From Micrasema longulum (Eukaryota > Arthropoda > Insecta > Trichoptera > Brachycentridae): a stretch of 64,000 bases of DNA. This document shows, in pieces, positions 54,938 through 64,000 of the stretch; the stretch's first letter is position 1, and each line of letters begins with the position of its first letter. A model generated the notes under the pieces. That model was not told the origin of the DNA. It ran no database searches and worked only from the letters and a program-made list of their open reading frames with translations. Where the stretch lies: contig JAGVSM010005032.1 in NCBI GenBank assembly GCA_022494885.1, positions 186,001 through 250,000 of the forward strand, written 5' to 3'. The translations under genes and the position numbers were made by a program.

Positions 54938-55185
54938 CTGCTCCGTAGTATAGTGGTATGTGTGTTAGTCTACTACATTTGAGGTCCTGGGTTCAATTCA
55001 TGGCAAGGTCGACATGAAATATCGATATAAAAGGTGCGTTTATCCTCCAATATTTCACAATCCCTGGACATTATTTTAGTGTAAGCATGATCACTTCAAC
55101 TTCAAGCAATGGATGATCGAAATACTCCGCATTTGTACATCGATGCAGTGCCATATGCACCACTGGGTACGAATAGGGGAATAAC
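54938..55185 (+). mobile_element. SINE-A full-length copy
   Basis: A-box 'gtagtatagtggtatgtgtg', B-box 'ctgggttcaattcatggc', tail 'cagtgccatatgcaccactg' and a final 'gaatagggga'. It is the second copy with an intact head. Confidence 0.8.
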
Positions 55186-55199
55186 GTTTAATATTATTT

Positions 55200-55525
55200 T
55201 ATAAATATCAATATCCGTGCATTATGTAAGGCTGAGACAAGAATTATCGACAAAATCAAGAAAGTACTGCGTTGCTTTGGATATTTAGACTGAATGAACA
55301 GCTAAAACGATTACGATGTTGATGGATCCAGTAAACGAGGAAGACCGAGAAATATATGGCATGACCAAATTCAACAAATTAATACCATGCAGAGGAACAT
55401 ATCAAAAGTTAAGATAAGATGTATAAATGCAGTAGATACGAGGTCTGGATGCAAAGACAGAGTGATGTGGGGTTATATCATGTTTACCTACCGCCACGGG
55501 GAAACATCGCAATGGCTTGTTTGTT
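55200..55525 (+). mobile_element. LINE-A 3' fragment
   Basis: 'cattatgtaaggctgagaca', 'aggaagaccgagaaatatat' and 'accgccacggggaaacatcg' follow the LINE-A order. The protein equivalents (GRPRNIWHDQIQQI) are frameshifted. Confidence 0.7.
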
Positions 55526-55730
55526 GTTTCTTGCAAATAATTTTCATAAAACGGGTAGATTATTTTTAAAAAACGTCCTAGTAATTGAATTCTAGCCTGT
55601 TTTAAAAAATTTCATCCAAAATATTGACTTTGAATAAATGCTAGTACATTTGGTACCTACATACTGTATACTTGTGACTTCGCGCGAATGTCGTTTACGG
55701 CGTTCTTACCGTGTGACGTAAATACTTCTT

Positions 55731-55975
55731 AAGCTAGGGTTTCCTAGGACAGCGGTGCCCGTATTTTAACGGCCGTAGTGAACGGTGATGCAGTGGAAAG
55801 CCATCGTAAAGGTGATTAGAGAGTGGTTTCCTAGGAAAACGGTGTTAAATGGTGTTGATAACACCGTTTTCCTAGAAAACCACACTCTAGTCACCTTTAC
55901 GACGGCTGTCCACTGCATCACCGTTCACTACGGCCGTTAAAATACGGGCACCGCTGTCCTAGGAAACCCTAGCTT
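55731..55975. mobile_element. foldback element, two 117-bp arms, 11-bp centre
   Basis: Left arm 55731-55847 and right arm 55859-55975 are near-perfect inverted copies; outer words are 'aagctagggtttcctaggac' and 'gtcctaggaaaccctagctt'. Within each arm a motif like 'tttcctaggacagcggtg' at the outer end is echoed by 'tttcctaggaaaacggtg' at the inner end. It has higher GC than its flanks and no ORF. The few differences suggest recent origin or conversion between arms. Confidence 0.92.
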
Positions 55976-56257
55976 TACTGAGTGTACAGGTGCTATTCAG
56001 GCAAAATAAAAATCGCTTTCAACATCTACCTATAATAAAGCCAAGGGAATGAGGCAGTTCAGTGGTTTAAAAAAAATGTCAGTAGACTATTAAATTAAGC
56101 CGAAAAAAATATCAACAATGTTTGAATATGTCCAAATGCTTGCAGAGTAACTGGATTTCCTCCCTAGGGAGTTGTTCATAAATCATAATTAATTGGCTAT
56201 TCTAAGCAGCTGTTCACTAGAAACTATGACGTTTTAAATTAATTCATTTTCATAATA

Positions 56258-56395
56258 AAGTATGTTTTTTTAATTTTTTCATATATTTTAGAGAAACTTC
56301 GCCAAACAATAAAATGCTGTAATTTTTACCGCGTGTAAAAAAATATGTTTTATATCAAATTTCCCGTAGCACTGAACTTCCTCATTGAATATAGT
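56258..56395 (+). repeat. repeat H, uninterrupted copy
   Basis: 'tttagagaaacttcgcca' runs through 'aacaataaaatgctg' into 'taatttttaccgcgtgtaaa', without the 420-bp insert present at 44.9 kb. Confidence 0.7.
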
Positions 56396-56443
56396 CAAAT
56401 CGAAGTGCAGATGGTGTAAATTGGAATAATCATTCTCGTGGTC

Positions 56444-56592
56444 GAACAAAACAAACAAACTAGCATGCCGTTTCCCTCGTGGGGGTAGGCAGAGAGGATA
56501 GAACGCCGTTTTAGTATGCCTTTGCATGCAGACCTCGTTTTCTCTACATTCATACATCTTCTCTTGCACGCACGACAATTATTTCGACATGA
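56444..56592 (-). mobile_element. LINE-A 3' end
   Basis: Reverse reading gives KMYECRENEVCMQRHTK and then the '3' tail' words (ggcgttctatcctctctgcc). It matches 61625-61770. Confidence 0.75.
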
Positions 56593-56594
56593 AT

Positions 56595-57070
56595 TATTTA
56601 AGAATTTTAGTGAATTTTAAAAGTCACGCATATATTGATAAAATGAAGATGCTTGGGTTTGTTTTGAGAGTGGCATCAAATTTAAAAATTTATTTACTGT
56701 TAAACAATTGTACTGCACTTTAGTAAGGAGCAGACTTGAATACAATTCTTCATGCTATTGAAAGGGTACAAAATAAATTCTTGCGCTTTATAAACTATAA
56801 ATTAAAAATACCTTTAGAAGCCTTAAATTATGATTTTCTTAGAAGTGAAATGAGATTTCTTGAATTGTCAGACCGATGAGTTACAGCTGATTTGTTATTC
56901 TTATTTAAAATAATGAAATCAATAATTGACAGCCCTGCTTTACTTGAAATAATTCAAATTCGAATACGTGGTAGGTACACTAGAAGTAAAGAATTATTTT
57001 ATTGTAACAATTCTCGTACCAACTTCGAAATGCATTCACCTATATTCAGGATACATACGTACTGGTGGAT
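56595..57070 (+). pseudogene. Jockey-group LINE, C-terminal end
   Basis: Frames read DKMKMLGFVLRVASNLKIY, AIERVQNKFLRFINYKLKIP, LRSEMRFLELSDR, FLFKIMKSIIDSPALLEIIQ and NNSRTNFEMHSPIFRI. This is the ERVQ...F...R...L...LFKI...I..P.LL pattern of an insect LINE ORF2 end, with at least three frame breaks. Confidence 0.75.
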
Positions 57071-57129
57071 TTTTATAAGCTGGCGCGTGCGCTATACTTA
57101 CACATACGCATTGTGTAGTATCAGTGAAT

Positions 57130-57715
57130 AAGCCCATGGTATGATATCGCACGGCATACGCATTATAAATATAATCTCTGTCTCTCTCGCGCTCAGACGC
57201 GCTTATGAGCGTGACATGGACAACTATTGCTTTATTAGTTGCTAATGATGTGGTAATACAATATACACAGGATGCTTCTGCGTTCGTCTGAGTTTCGCTG
57301 CGGCTCTTAATAGTAAAAATATAATAATATGTACAAGTATTAAGTTACGAATTAAAAACACTGGTTCATAAATATGTAGGTATTTTTATTCAATCAAATC
57401 ATGAATAGGTCGATTATGTAGTGATGGCGCTTTCGCAAAACTTACACAAAAACACTTTTAATGTACAGAATACTGATTTTAAAAACCTCGATACATGTTA
57501 TATTGAATGTTTTTAAAAATCTCTTTTGGATTAGAGCGAAAAAAAACAATTACTTAAGAAAATGTCATATATTTATGAGTTTTTATTCAATATTTAATAT
57601 TTTGTGTTTATCATAATAATACTTAATAGAATGTAATTAAAATGCACAGTACAAATTATTTCGGAGAAAATATGTATACAAATACCGGTATGGAAATAAG
57701 TTCGAACAAATATTT
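57130..57715. other. probable intronic DNA
   Basis: A (ct)n-rich stretch lies at 57178-57200. No gene or repeat copy recognised. Confidence 0.3.
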
Positions 57716-57719
57716 GTAG

Positions 57720-58025
57720 GATTTAGTAGTTAGGTGTTTGATTGGAGTTCCTACCCCAGTTAGAGATTGACAGAGAAGACACGAGGTTGCTGTTTGATGT
57801 TCATTTATTACATGGTGAATAAATAATGAATTATGTCGGACGAGTGCTACGTCGATAAGGAGTTGAAGAAACTGCACTTGAACTACATGCTGGAACTGTG
57901 TGATGTCGTCGAGCTGGTATGACGTGAACTGAACTGACTGACTGACTGACTGACTGACTGATGTTGGCTGCGTCCTGTGGTCTCTTTATAGACGATGTTC
58001 CTTTGTAGTTCATTTCTTCATGGTA
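57720..58025 (-). mobile_element. possible solo LTR of a retrotransposon
   Basis: On the reverse strand a TATA box (cgtctataaagagacc, near 57982-57996) is followed about 30 bp on by CAGT repeats of an initiator type, then an AATAAA at about 57800, then 'ctaactggggtaggaactcc', which could be an LTR end and primer-binding site. No gag/pol is adjacent. On the plus strand the same DNA offers ATG (57835) with 27 codons and a gtatga donor; I prefer the LTR reading. Confidence 0.35.
57925..57961. repeat. (GACT)n microsatellite
   Basis: About seven gact units in a row. Confidence 0.95.
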
Positions 58026-58029
58026 GGGA

Positions 58030-58955
58030 CGGTGTGAATGTACTGTAGAACGATGCCCTCCGATTTCATGTGAAATACTCAGAGTTGCATTTTACAAATG
58101 TATAGGATTCGATTGAAAATGATGACATTGCATCGTCGGTCATTAGTCTCTTTTAGGTGAACTAATTTAACACGTGTGTGTCATAGATTATGGACTATGG
58201 ACCCTACATATTTGATATTTTCAATACAAACTCTGTTAATGCATTAAAATGTAATATCACTCGTTAATTTTTAGAAAAAGAATTAATTGATTAAAAAATA
58301 TACTAACAAATTTAACTTTGTTTTCTTGGATACGTATTTATGTTTATTTCTCAATATATAAATTGTACATTTGTAGATTTGTTGCCAAATTCCAACTTCT
58401 TACAACCAACTGATAAAATAAAGGTGATATTAAGACTATTAAAGTTTTCATATTGCTCTATAAAACGTATTATTTATAAAGTATTATTGTAGCATTATTT
58501 TTCTTTTTCATTACTACCTAGCTAAATACTAGCCACATTATGTTTATGTAAAATTATTCTCAACTATACTTTGTTATATTTATATTTAGAACATAAGATT
58601 TTCTCACTTTAATTATCTACTACTACTGTTTTTATTTTTTATATTTTACTTTCACTAAGTTGTTTAGTTTTAATTATTCAACTATATTTCATATTATATA
58701 TTACATAATCAATTGTTTACTGCTGTGATTATTTCTGTAAAACTTTTTACTGTAAAAGGTTCTTTGGACCGTTGATATTTTATATATTTTCAATTCCTCT
58801 GTACGTGTGATGTCACCAAACGTCTCCTAAACGGCTCAATCGATTCATGTGCAGTTTTCAGAGAAATATAGATCTTTGCGCTGTGCGTGTTCGTAGATAT
58901 TAAAATCTTCAATCTAATTTGTAAAAGAGAAGTAAGAAGCCTAAATGTTTCATTT
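58030..58955. other. AT-rich DNA
   Basis: No gene or repeat copy recognised. Confidence 0.35.
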
Positions 58956-58959
58956 ATTG

Positions 58960-59160
58960 ATCTACTTGGGTTGCATTCGAGGAGAATGCATTTACAAAAA
59001 GATGTTGTTTTTTGTGTATAAAAAAGTTTGTTTTTGAATTTTTACAAAAAGCATTTGTTTTTGTGGATCTCAAACAGATTCTTCCCTTAAATTCCTTATA
59101 ATTTCTACCCATTTATTAACTTTAATTGGATTTCTGGTAATACTTATTTTTTTAAAAAAT
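58960..59160 (+). repeat. repeat F, copy 2
   Basis: 'gggttgcattcgaggagaat', 'gtgtataaaaaagtttgttt' and 'gtttttgtggatctcaaaca' follow the order of 41611-41800. Confidence 0.55.
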
Positions 59161-59164
59161 AAAT

Positions 59165-59825
59165 ACATTTTTAAAAGTCGTATTCCTACATAAGTACACC
59201 CCTTTGTTGGTGAGAAGACCGTTTGACGTTTGCAAAAAGAATGCCATATTTGAAAAAAAACTTATTTTATGTTTTGGAATTCAATCATAAACAGGTACCA
59301 ACTTAAAGTCAATATTAAAATATTAACAATTTTTAGTTTTGGAATTTTATCACAAACATGTACCTAGGTACCTACTTATCAATGAAAAGTCTTTTTCCAA
59401 GGTAATAGCAGGCAAGCCAACGTTTGGGCAGGACAACGTCTGTCGGGTTCGCTAGTATATAAATAAATAAATATATTGCATTTAATGAAAATCGGTCCAA
59501 AAAGGAATTAGCCAGTTTGGCATTATAACCCTATAATTTGCGACCCTGAGCTGAGGGCAGGTACTCGTTACTGAGTGCAGGCACTGTGCAGTGTGCAGTG
59601 TGCACTATGCAGCTGTGCGCATATTTCAGGGATGTTCGATAAAGTGCTAACTCTATTATAACGTGAAAACGCTTTTGGAAAAGCTTTTAAAAGGTCCCAA
59701 CAGAGTTAGCGATGAAACGCTTTTCCCGAGTATTTGAATAAAATTAATATTTTAATTAGTCGTGAAGTTTCGCGGTAAATATTATGTATTCTATTAAATC
59801 TGGGCCCCGGTTACAATGGGAAGTT
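59165..59825. other. AT-rich DNA
   Basis: It includes a short (tgcag)-rich patch at 59570-59620. No gene supported. Confidence 0.3.
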
Positions 59826-59829
59826 AACG

Positions 59830-60315
59830 TAGGCAAAATGGTGAATATTACACAGTGTGTATAGCGGCTACTAGAATTCCATACTCCCTTCTCTAAAATG
59901 TTCTCCTTCTCTGTTGTAATATGTTATTCTTAATGACCCCCTAAGGAGTATCGAGTATTTTGTCTAAAAACATTTGGACAATCTCAAAATCTACTAATAA
60001 AATCAACTGGTCTAAGAAACAGTTTAAAAATTTGACAACTGTCTTTAGGCGTTGCCTAGTATGTGAAATAATTCAATCAAATGAATCTCTTCACAACAAT
60101 AAAGGTTTCAGCTCTTTAACTTCACTAAAAAATCAGCAGATGGAAGAATTTAAGGCATATGTATGTTCAAACATAGGCATAATGGTGAATGTTACGCAGT
60201 GTGTAAAGTGGCCACTTAAACCAGCTAACGACGGGTTATAAGCCCTGTAAATGTCTAGACTTCCATATTCCCTTCTATAAAATGTTCTCTTTCTCTTTTG
60301 TAATTTGTTAACAGA
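59830..60315 (+). repeat. repeat C copy, X / Y / X in direct order
   Basis: X at 59830-59990 and again at 60165-60315 flank Y at about 59990-60160. X carries 'ggcataatggtgaatgttac' and 'cttccatattcccttct'; Y carries 'ggcgttgcctagtatgtgaa' and 'ataaaggtttcagctcttta'. A 93-codon ORF (59960-60241) spans Y and part of X, but its equivalent is frameshifted in the 40-kb copy. Confidence 0.7.
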
Positions 60316-60319
60316 GTTA

Positions 60320-60555
60320 TCTAAGATAAAATTCAGTGATTTAAAAAGAAAAAAAATATTTGTTAATAGACTATCAAACTATTCCAAATTAATTTTTTAA
60401 TGTTTATATGTATCGTATTAATATCGTTCTGACCCAGGGTTTATAAAGAGTAATTGCAACAACTGATATTCGTAAAATGTAACCGCAAGATTTAGAAGGT
60501 TTTTGTGTTATATCATCGATATGATGATCGCATTTAAGTCTGAAATTAACTATTA
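60320..60555. other. AT-rich DNA at the end of LINE-B
   Basis: No feature recognised. Confidence 0.3.
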
Positions 60556-60559
60556 ATTA

Positions 60560-62705
60560 TTGTCTATTTCATATGTACAATACGTTTTTATTATTTTATT
60601 TGAGAATTGAATTGATAAGCATTTATCTTTATTAAAGTAAAGGACATTGTCGTTGCACCATGTAACTAATGTATCAAGATTTTTTTGTAAATCTTGACCG
60701 TCTTGAATTTTTTTCCATAGTTTTAAAAATTTTTAGGTCGTCAGCAAACAAAAGGAATTCAGAAAATTAATGTTTGTTGTTATGTCATTAATATATATCA
60801 CAAATAGTAGAGGTCCGAGGTTTGATATTTGTTGAATACCTGCAGTTACGTAATAGAGATCACCAGAAAATCCACTAATTAATCCGATCTGTGATCCCCG
60901 CGTGAAATATGTTTTAAACCAATTTAAATTTGTGATTTTAGAAGTAATATAATTTAATCAACTCTGTTTAAAGCGTTACAGAAATCTGTATATACGGCAT
61001 TCACCTGTAAATTTTTGTCAATATTGCTGCTGATAAAATGAGTATATTGCATTGATGCTACAGATCTTCTGGAAAAGAAGCCATCTTGTTATGGTAAAAT
61101 GAGTTTTTGCACATGAGGAAATAATAAGTCGTAAATGAGTGATTCTGAAATTTTACTGAGTCTATATTTTTTTACGTGTCACCTTTTTTGAAGATAGGAG
61201 AGATATGATCAGTTTTCAAAAGTGATGGAAAGATTCCAGTTTCGATTGTTTTATTATAAATAATATATAGTGGCATTCCTAAGAATTCGGAGCAATTTTC
61301 AATGAAAAGGGAAGGGATTCCATCGGGACCTGCACCTTTCAGACATTGAATAATTTACATTTATTTTTCATATTTTATATTAAAATAGTAAATTTGCCTA
61401 CACAATTAGGTCCTATTGCGTCTTATTGGGAGAAAGTGAAAGAGTTGTGAGATATATTATATACTGATTTAAAGTATTCAGTGAACAATGTACTAATTTC
61501 TTTACCCGCAGTTGCGATTTTTTTTCCTATAATTGTAGAATCTAATGGTAGTTCAATGTACATTGCTTAGGTACTCGTATGTTCGAAGTTGTTTTATGAC
61601 TATTTATGACAAAAACAACAACAAACCATCACGCCGTTTCCCCTTAAGGATAGGCAGAAAGGATAGAACGCCACATTACTCTATTTTTTCATACAGATCT
61701 CGCTTCCTCTACATTCATACATCTTCTCATGCAAGCGCGCCGATTATTACGACTTTTGACATGTCCATATTCAAGTACTTGTTGGATTTGGTCATGCCAT
61801 GTCTTTCTCGGCCTTAATTTATTTCTGCATCTATCAACATTCGCATTGTAAATGTTGTTAGCCGTTCTTTGGCTGTCCATTCGCTCTACATGTCCAAACC
61901 AGCGCAGAGCTCCTTTCTTGATTTTGTCGATAATGCTTGTCTCAGCCTTACATAATGTACGGATCTCAACAATTGTGCATCTATCGTATATAGTTTTACC
62001 ACATATTCGCCTGAGAGATCACATTTCGACAGCCTTCAGCCTACTTTCATCCCTGTTTTTCCAAGTCCATACTTCGCTCCCGTACATCAGGGTCGGGACC
62101 GGGAATCCGTGAATTGAAATAAACTATATGTGTCAATGTTTTTTTATTTGTTTTTCGAGATAATTTTTACAACATTTATTTACATATTTTTTTTAGACTT
62201 CTCAACAATTTAAAGACAAATTGTCTAACTCGTTCTCATATATATATATATATTTTAGTATCTGCATTTTTCCTTAATTCTTTTTATAAGATTTTTAGAA
62301 TTTCGTTTAGGATATCCTTTACTATTTTTTTTAAGTGGCGCATGCTTTCGTATTACGGCGTTAATATTTTTATAAAATAATTTTAATGTTTCATCAGCAT
62401 CTAGATTATGAAATAAGTGAGTGCAGTTCATGTAGTTATTTGTCCGAGTTAATTTTGTCATAGTCACATTAAAAAAAGTTTGATCTTATTATATTGTTAT
62501 GAGGTAAATTGTTCGTGATAATCTATCGTTACTTCTAATGCAGGGTGATAAGGATCTTCTTTTGTTACTGTATTGAGGCATCTATTAATTTATAGTCACT
62601 AAGAATTAAGTCTAGAATTTTACCTTAATGGTTTAGTATATCGTCAAATTTTAAAGTCAATTTTTGTGTCAAGTCATGTCAAGTTTTTAACTGCACGTTG
62701 CATTT
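60560..62705 (-). pseudogene. LINE-B (CR1/Jockey group): endonuclease end and reverse transcriptase
   Basis: Reverse strand, in order: KILDLILSDYKLIDASI (end of the endonuclease, near 62640-62580), KLFYKNINAVIRKHAPLKK and NSKNLIKRIKEKC (linker, 62255-62467), then after an interruption STIIGKKIATAGKEI, GAGPDGIPSLFIENCSEF, GIFPSLLKTDHISPIFKKGD and the catalytic FLLFADDLKIFK (near 60725). The RT blocks are in canonical order but broken by stops. The middle is occupied by another LINE (61600-62105). Confidence 0.8.
61600..62105 (-). mobile_element. LINE-A 3' fragment nested in LINE-B
   Basis: The reverse strand reads VPTLMYGSEVWTWKNRDESR, the HVERMDSQRTANNIYNANVD block, RPRKTWHDQIQQVLEYGHVK, SRNNRRACMRRCMNVEEARS and a '3' end at gggaaacggcgtgatggttt. 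It is less decayed than the host LINE-B and is in the same orientation. Confidence 0.85.
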
Positions 62706-62709
62706 GTAC

Positions 62710-63225
62710 AGAAAATTTCTTCATGGGGTCGATTATTTGGGATAGTTGCTGAATGTGCATCTTGAGTGGTTTATGCTATGTATATGTGCCGCATGTAATG
62801 TATATGTTTGTGTATGTTTTATATGTGCATTCATGTGTGTGCGTGGATGGCTCGGTGTGTACATTCTGTATTTTTATTTATTTTAATATATTACCTCCAT
62901 GGAAAACGAAAATGTTAACAATTATTCTTTTCTCACCTGAAATTCGCATTTATTTATTTTTTTGTCACATTTAATGTTTATATCTTTTGCATAATTTATG
63001 AAAACTTAATTGGTCTTTTAATGTTAAAAAAATGTAGTTTTTAATACTTATTATGTACGACTGTATGTTGTTTTCTGAATAAAATAAAATAAAAAATAAA
63101 ATAAACAAAATAAAATAAAATAAATTGCTTGAGATGGTAAAATGAGAGTACGAGTAAATTACAGTTTCGTTAATATTGTTAGAAATTTAAGAAAAAGGAA
63201 TTAAGTTATGGTCTGGTTTGAAAAA
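62710..63225. other. AT-rich DNA
   Basis: A (taaaa)n tail at 63078-63124 on the plus strand suggests the end of a retroelement. A (tg)-rich patch occurs at 62770-62860. Confidence 0.35.
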
Positions 63226-63229
63226 CCAG

Positions 63230-63880
63230 GAGAGGTAATGGGTCAGAAGCTTATAAGAATTGAATTATATTATAAGGTCTCCCATCCACGATATCCATAA
63301 AAGCGAATTGAATACGCGCAACGCATATTTCTAAAAACAATTTTACCTATCAAAACAATTTCATCAATACTTAAGATAATTATTTCGATGGACTGTAATA
63401 TATTCATATTTTTTACTTGGAATTCAGGAGAACTTTAGCTTCATCGAGAGTTTTACATAAAATTTTATCCTATAAGATGGATGCTCAAGATGTTATATTT
63501 CAAATTAACATCAATGTTCCAAATCTTGCCATTCGTAATAACACTTTATTTGCTGTGGGAAATTACAGAACCAACACTGGCTTCTTTTCCCCAATGATGA
63601 AACAGCTGTATGAAACGGGACTTATGGTTTTCTTGTTGTATTACTGTAGAATGTTTTATTATTTAAAATTTCTACTGAATATGCTGTAAATTTTAGGTTA
63701 ATTTTTTTAATATAAATTTTGTACAATTTTTAGGTTTATTTTTTTTTTATAAATCTTGGGTATAAGGAAATTTATGTTTTTAAAAAAACTTTTTTTTTAA
63801 GTAAGCCAAATATATAGTATTATAAATGTTTGTAAAAGGCAGATTTGCCGTTTATGTTAATAAAATAAAAATAAATAAAA
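63230..63880 (+). pseudogene. Jockey-group LINE, C-terminal end with A-rich tail
   Basis: The ORF 63417-63689 reads EFRRTLASSRVLHKILSYKM, FQININVPNLAIRNNTLFAV, and NYRTNTGFFSPMMKQLYET, matching the common LINE ORF2 ending (LExRR...LHKIL...VP...RN...F...RTN...SP). It ends with a taaaataaaaataaataaaa-type tail at 63850-63885. Confidence 0.8.
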
Positions 63881-64000
63881 TAAAATTACCTTCTCAAAAA
63901 TTTGGACAAACCCAAAATATTGTTGGTATATAAATAAGTTAAAATATTATAAAATACTTAAAGGGTTAGGTGTAGTCAGAGGCGTAAAAAATTGTCATAT

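Noticed and set aside
57835..57918. Host first exon MSDECYVDKELKK...
   Set aside because: It has a plausible donor, but the LTR-like signals on the other strand and absence of a second exon made me leave it out of the gene list; it is mentioned under findings.

Overview
The window is 64 kb of AT-rich animal nuclear DNA: short coding exons with GT/AG introns, tRNA-derived SINEs, many decayed non-LTR retrotransposons (LINEs) and DNA transposons, and no prokaryotic gene layout. The gene set (Gasz, orb2/CPEB2-4, Ssu72) is that of an insect. Recurrent motifs of the type 'taggtacctac' and 'actcgta' suggest Lepidoptera; that is an inference from base motifs, not a proof. Only four host loci could be supported; most other recognisable sequence is repeat-derived.

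Layout. (1) 1-6.1 kb, minus strand: the first four coding exons of Gasz (ankyrin-repeat piRNA-pathway factor, ATG at 6032), with intron phases that join perfectly; the 3' part lies beyond the left edge or was not recognised. Its introns hold SINEs, a LINE tail and a broken mariner. (2) 6.2-16.9 kb: repeats, including a CCAAT-containing minisatellite just upstream of Gasz, and AT-rich DNA. (3) 16.9-24.4 kb, plus strand: six exons of an orb2/CPEB2-4 orthologue encoding the two RRMs and the C-terminal zinc-binding domain, ending at a stop at 24388; earlier exons were not found. Its last intron carries a hAT transposon (22175-24043) with an 8-bp target duplication matching at 7 positions, itself filled with other elements. 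(4) 24.4-29.8 kb: AT-rich DNA, a MITE with TA target duplication, and a LINE reverse-transcriptase remnant. (5) 29.8-30.4 kb, minus: a complete single-exon Ssu72 phosphatase. (6) 31.2-53 kb: repeat-dense intergenic DNA with a CXC-like cysteine-rich ORF, three SINE families, two long inverted repeats, a pogo-like transposon remnant and an R1-like LINE end. (7) 53.0-53.7 kb: a GC-rich promoter-like island followed by a Kozak ATG and an 18-codon first exon of an unrecognised plus-strand gene that leaves the window on the right. (8) 54-64 kb: intron and repeats, including a 245-bp near-perfect foldback element, a possible LTR, and one LINE inserted inside another.

The host genes are not a pathway. 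Gasz acts in piRNA biogenesis, orb2 in mRNA translation control, and Ssu72 in RNA polymerase II CTD dephosphorylation. I did not find a convincing new biological system. The most distinctive structural signals are the long inverted repeats (38.65-39.24, 42.02-43.30 and 55.73-55.98 kb), the hAT element dated by its target duplication, a 420-bp insertion whose empty target sites are visible in two other copies of the host repeat, and a SINE remnant that ends about 16 bp before an orb2 splice acceptor.
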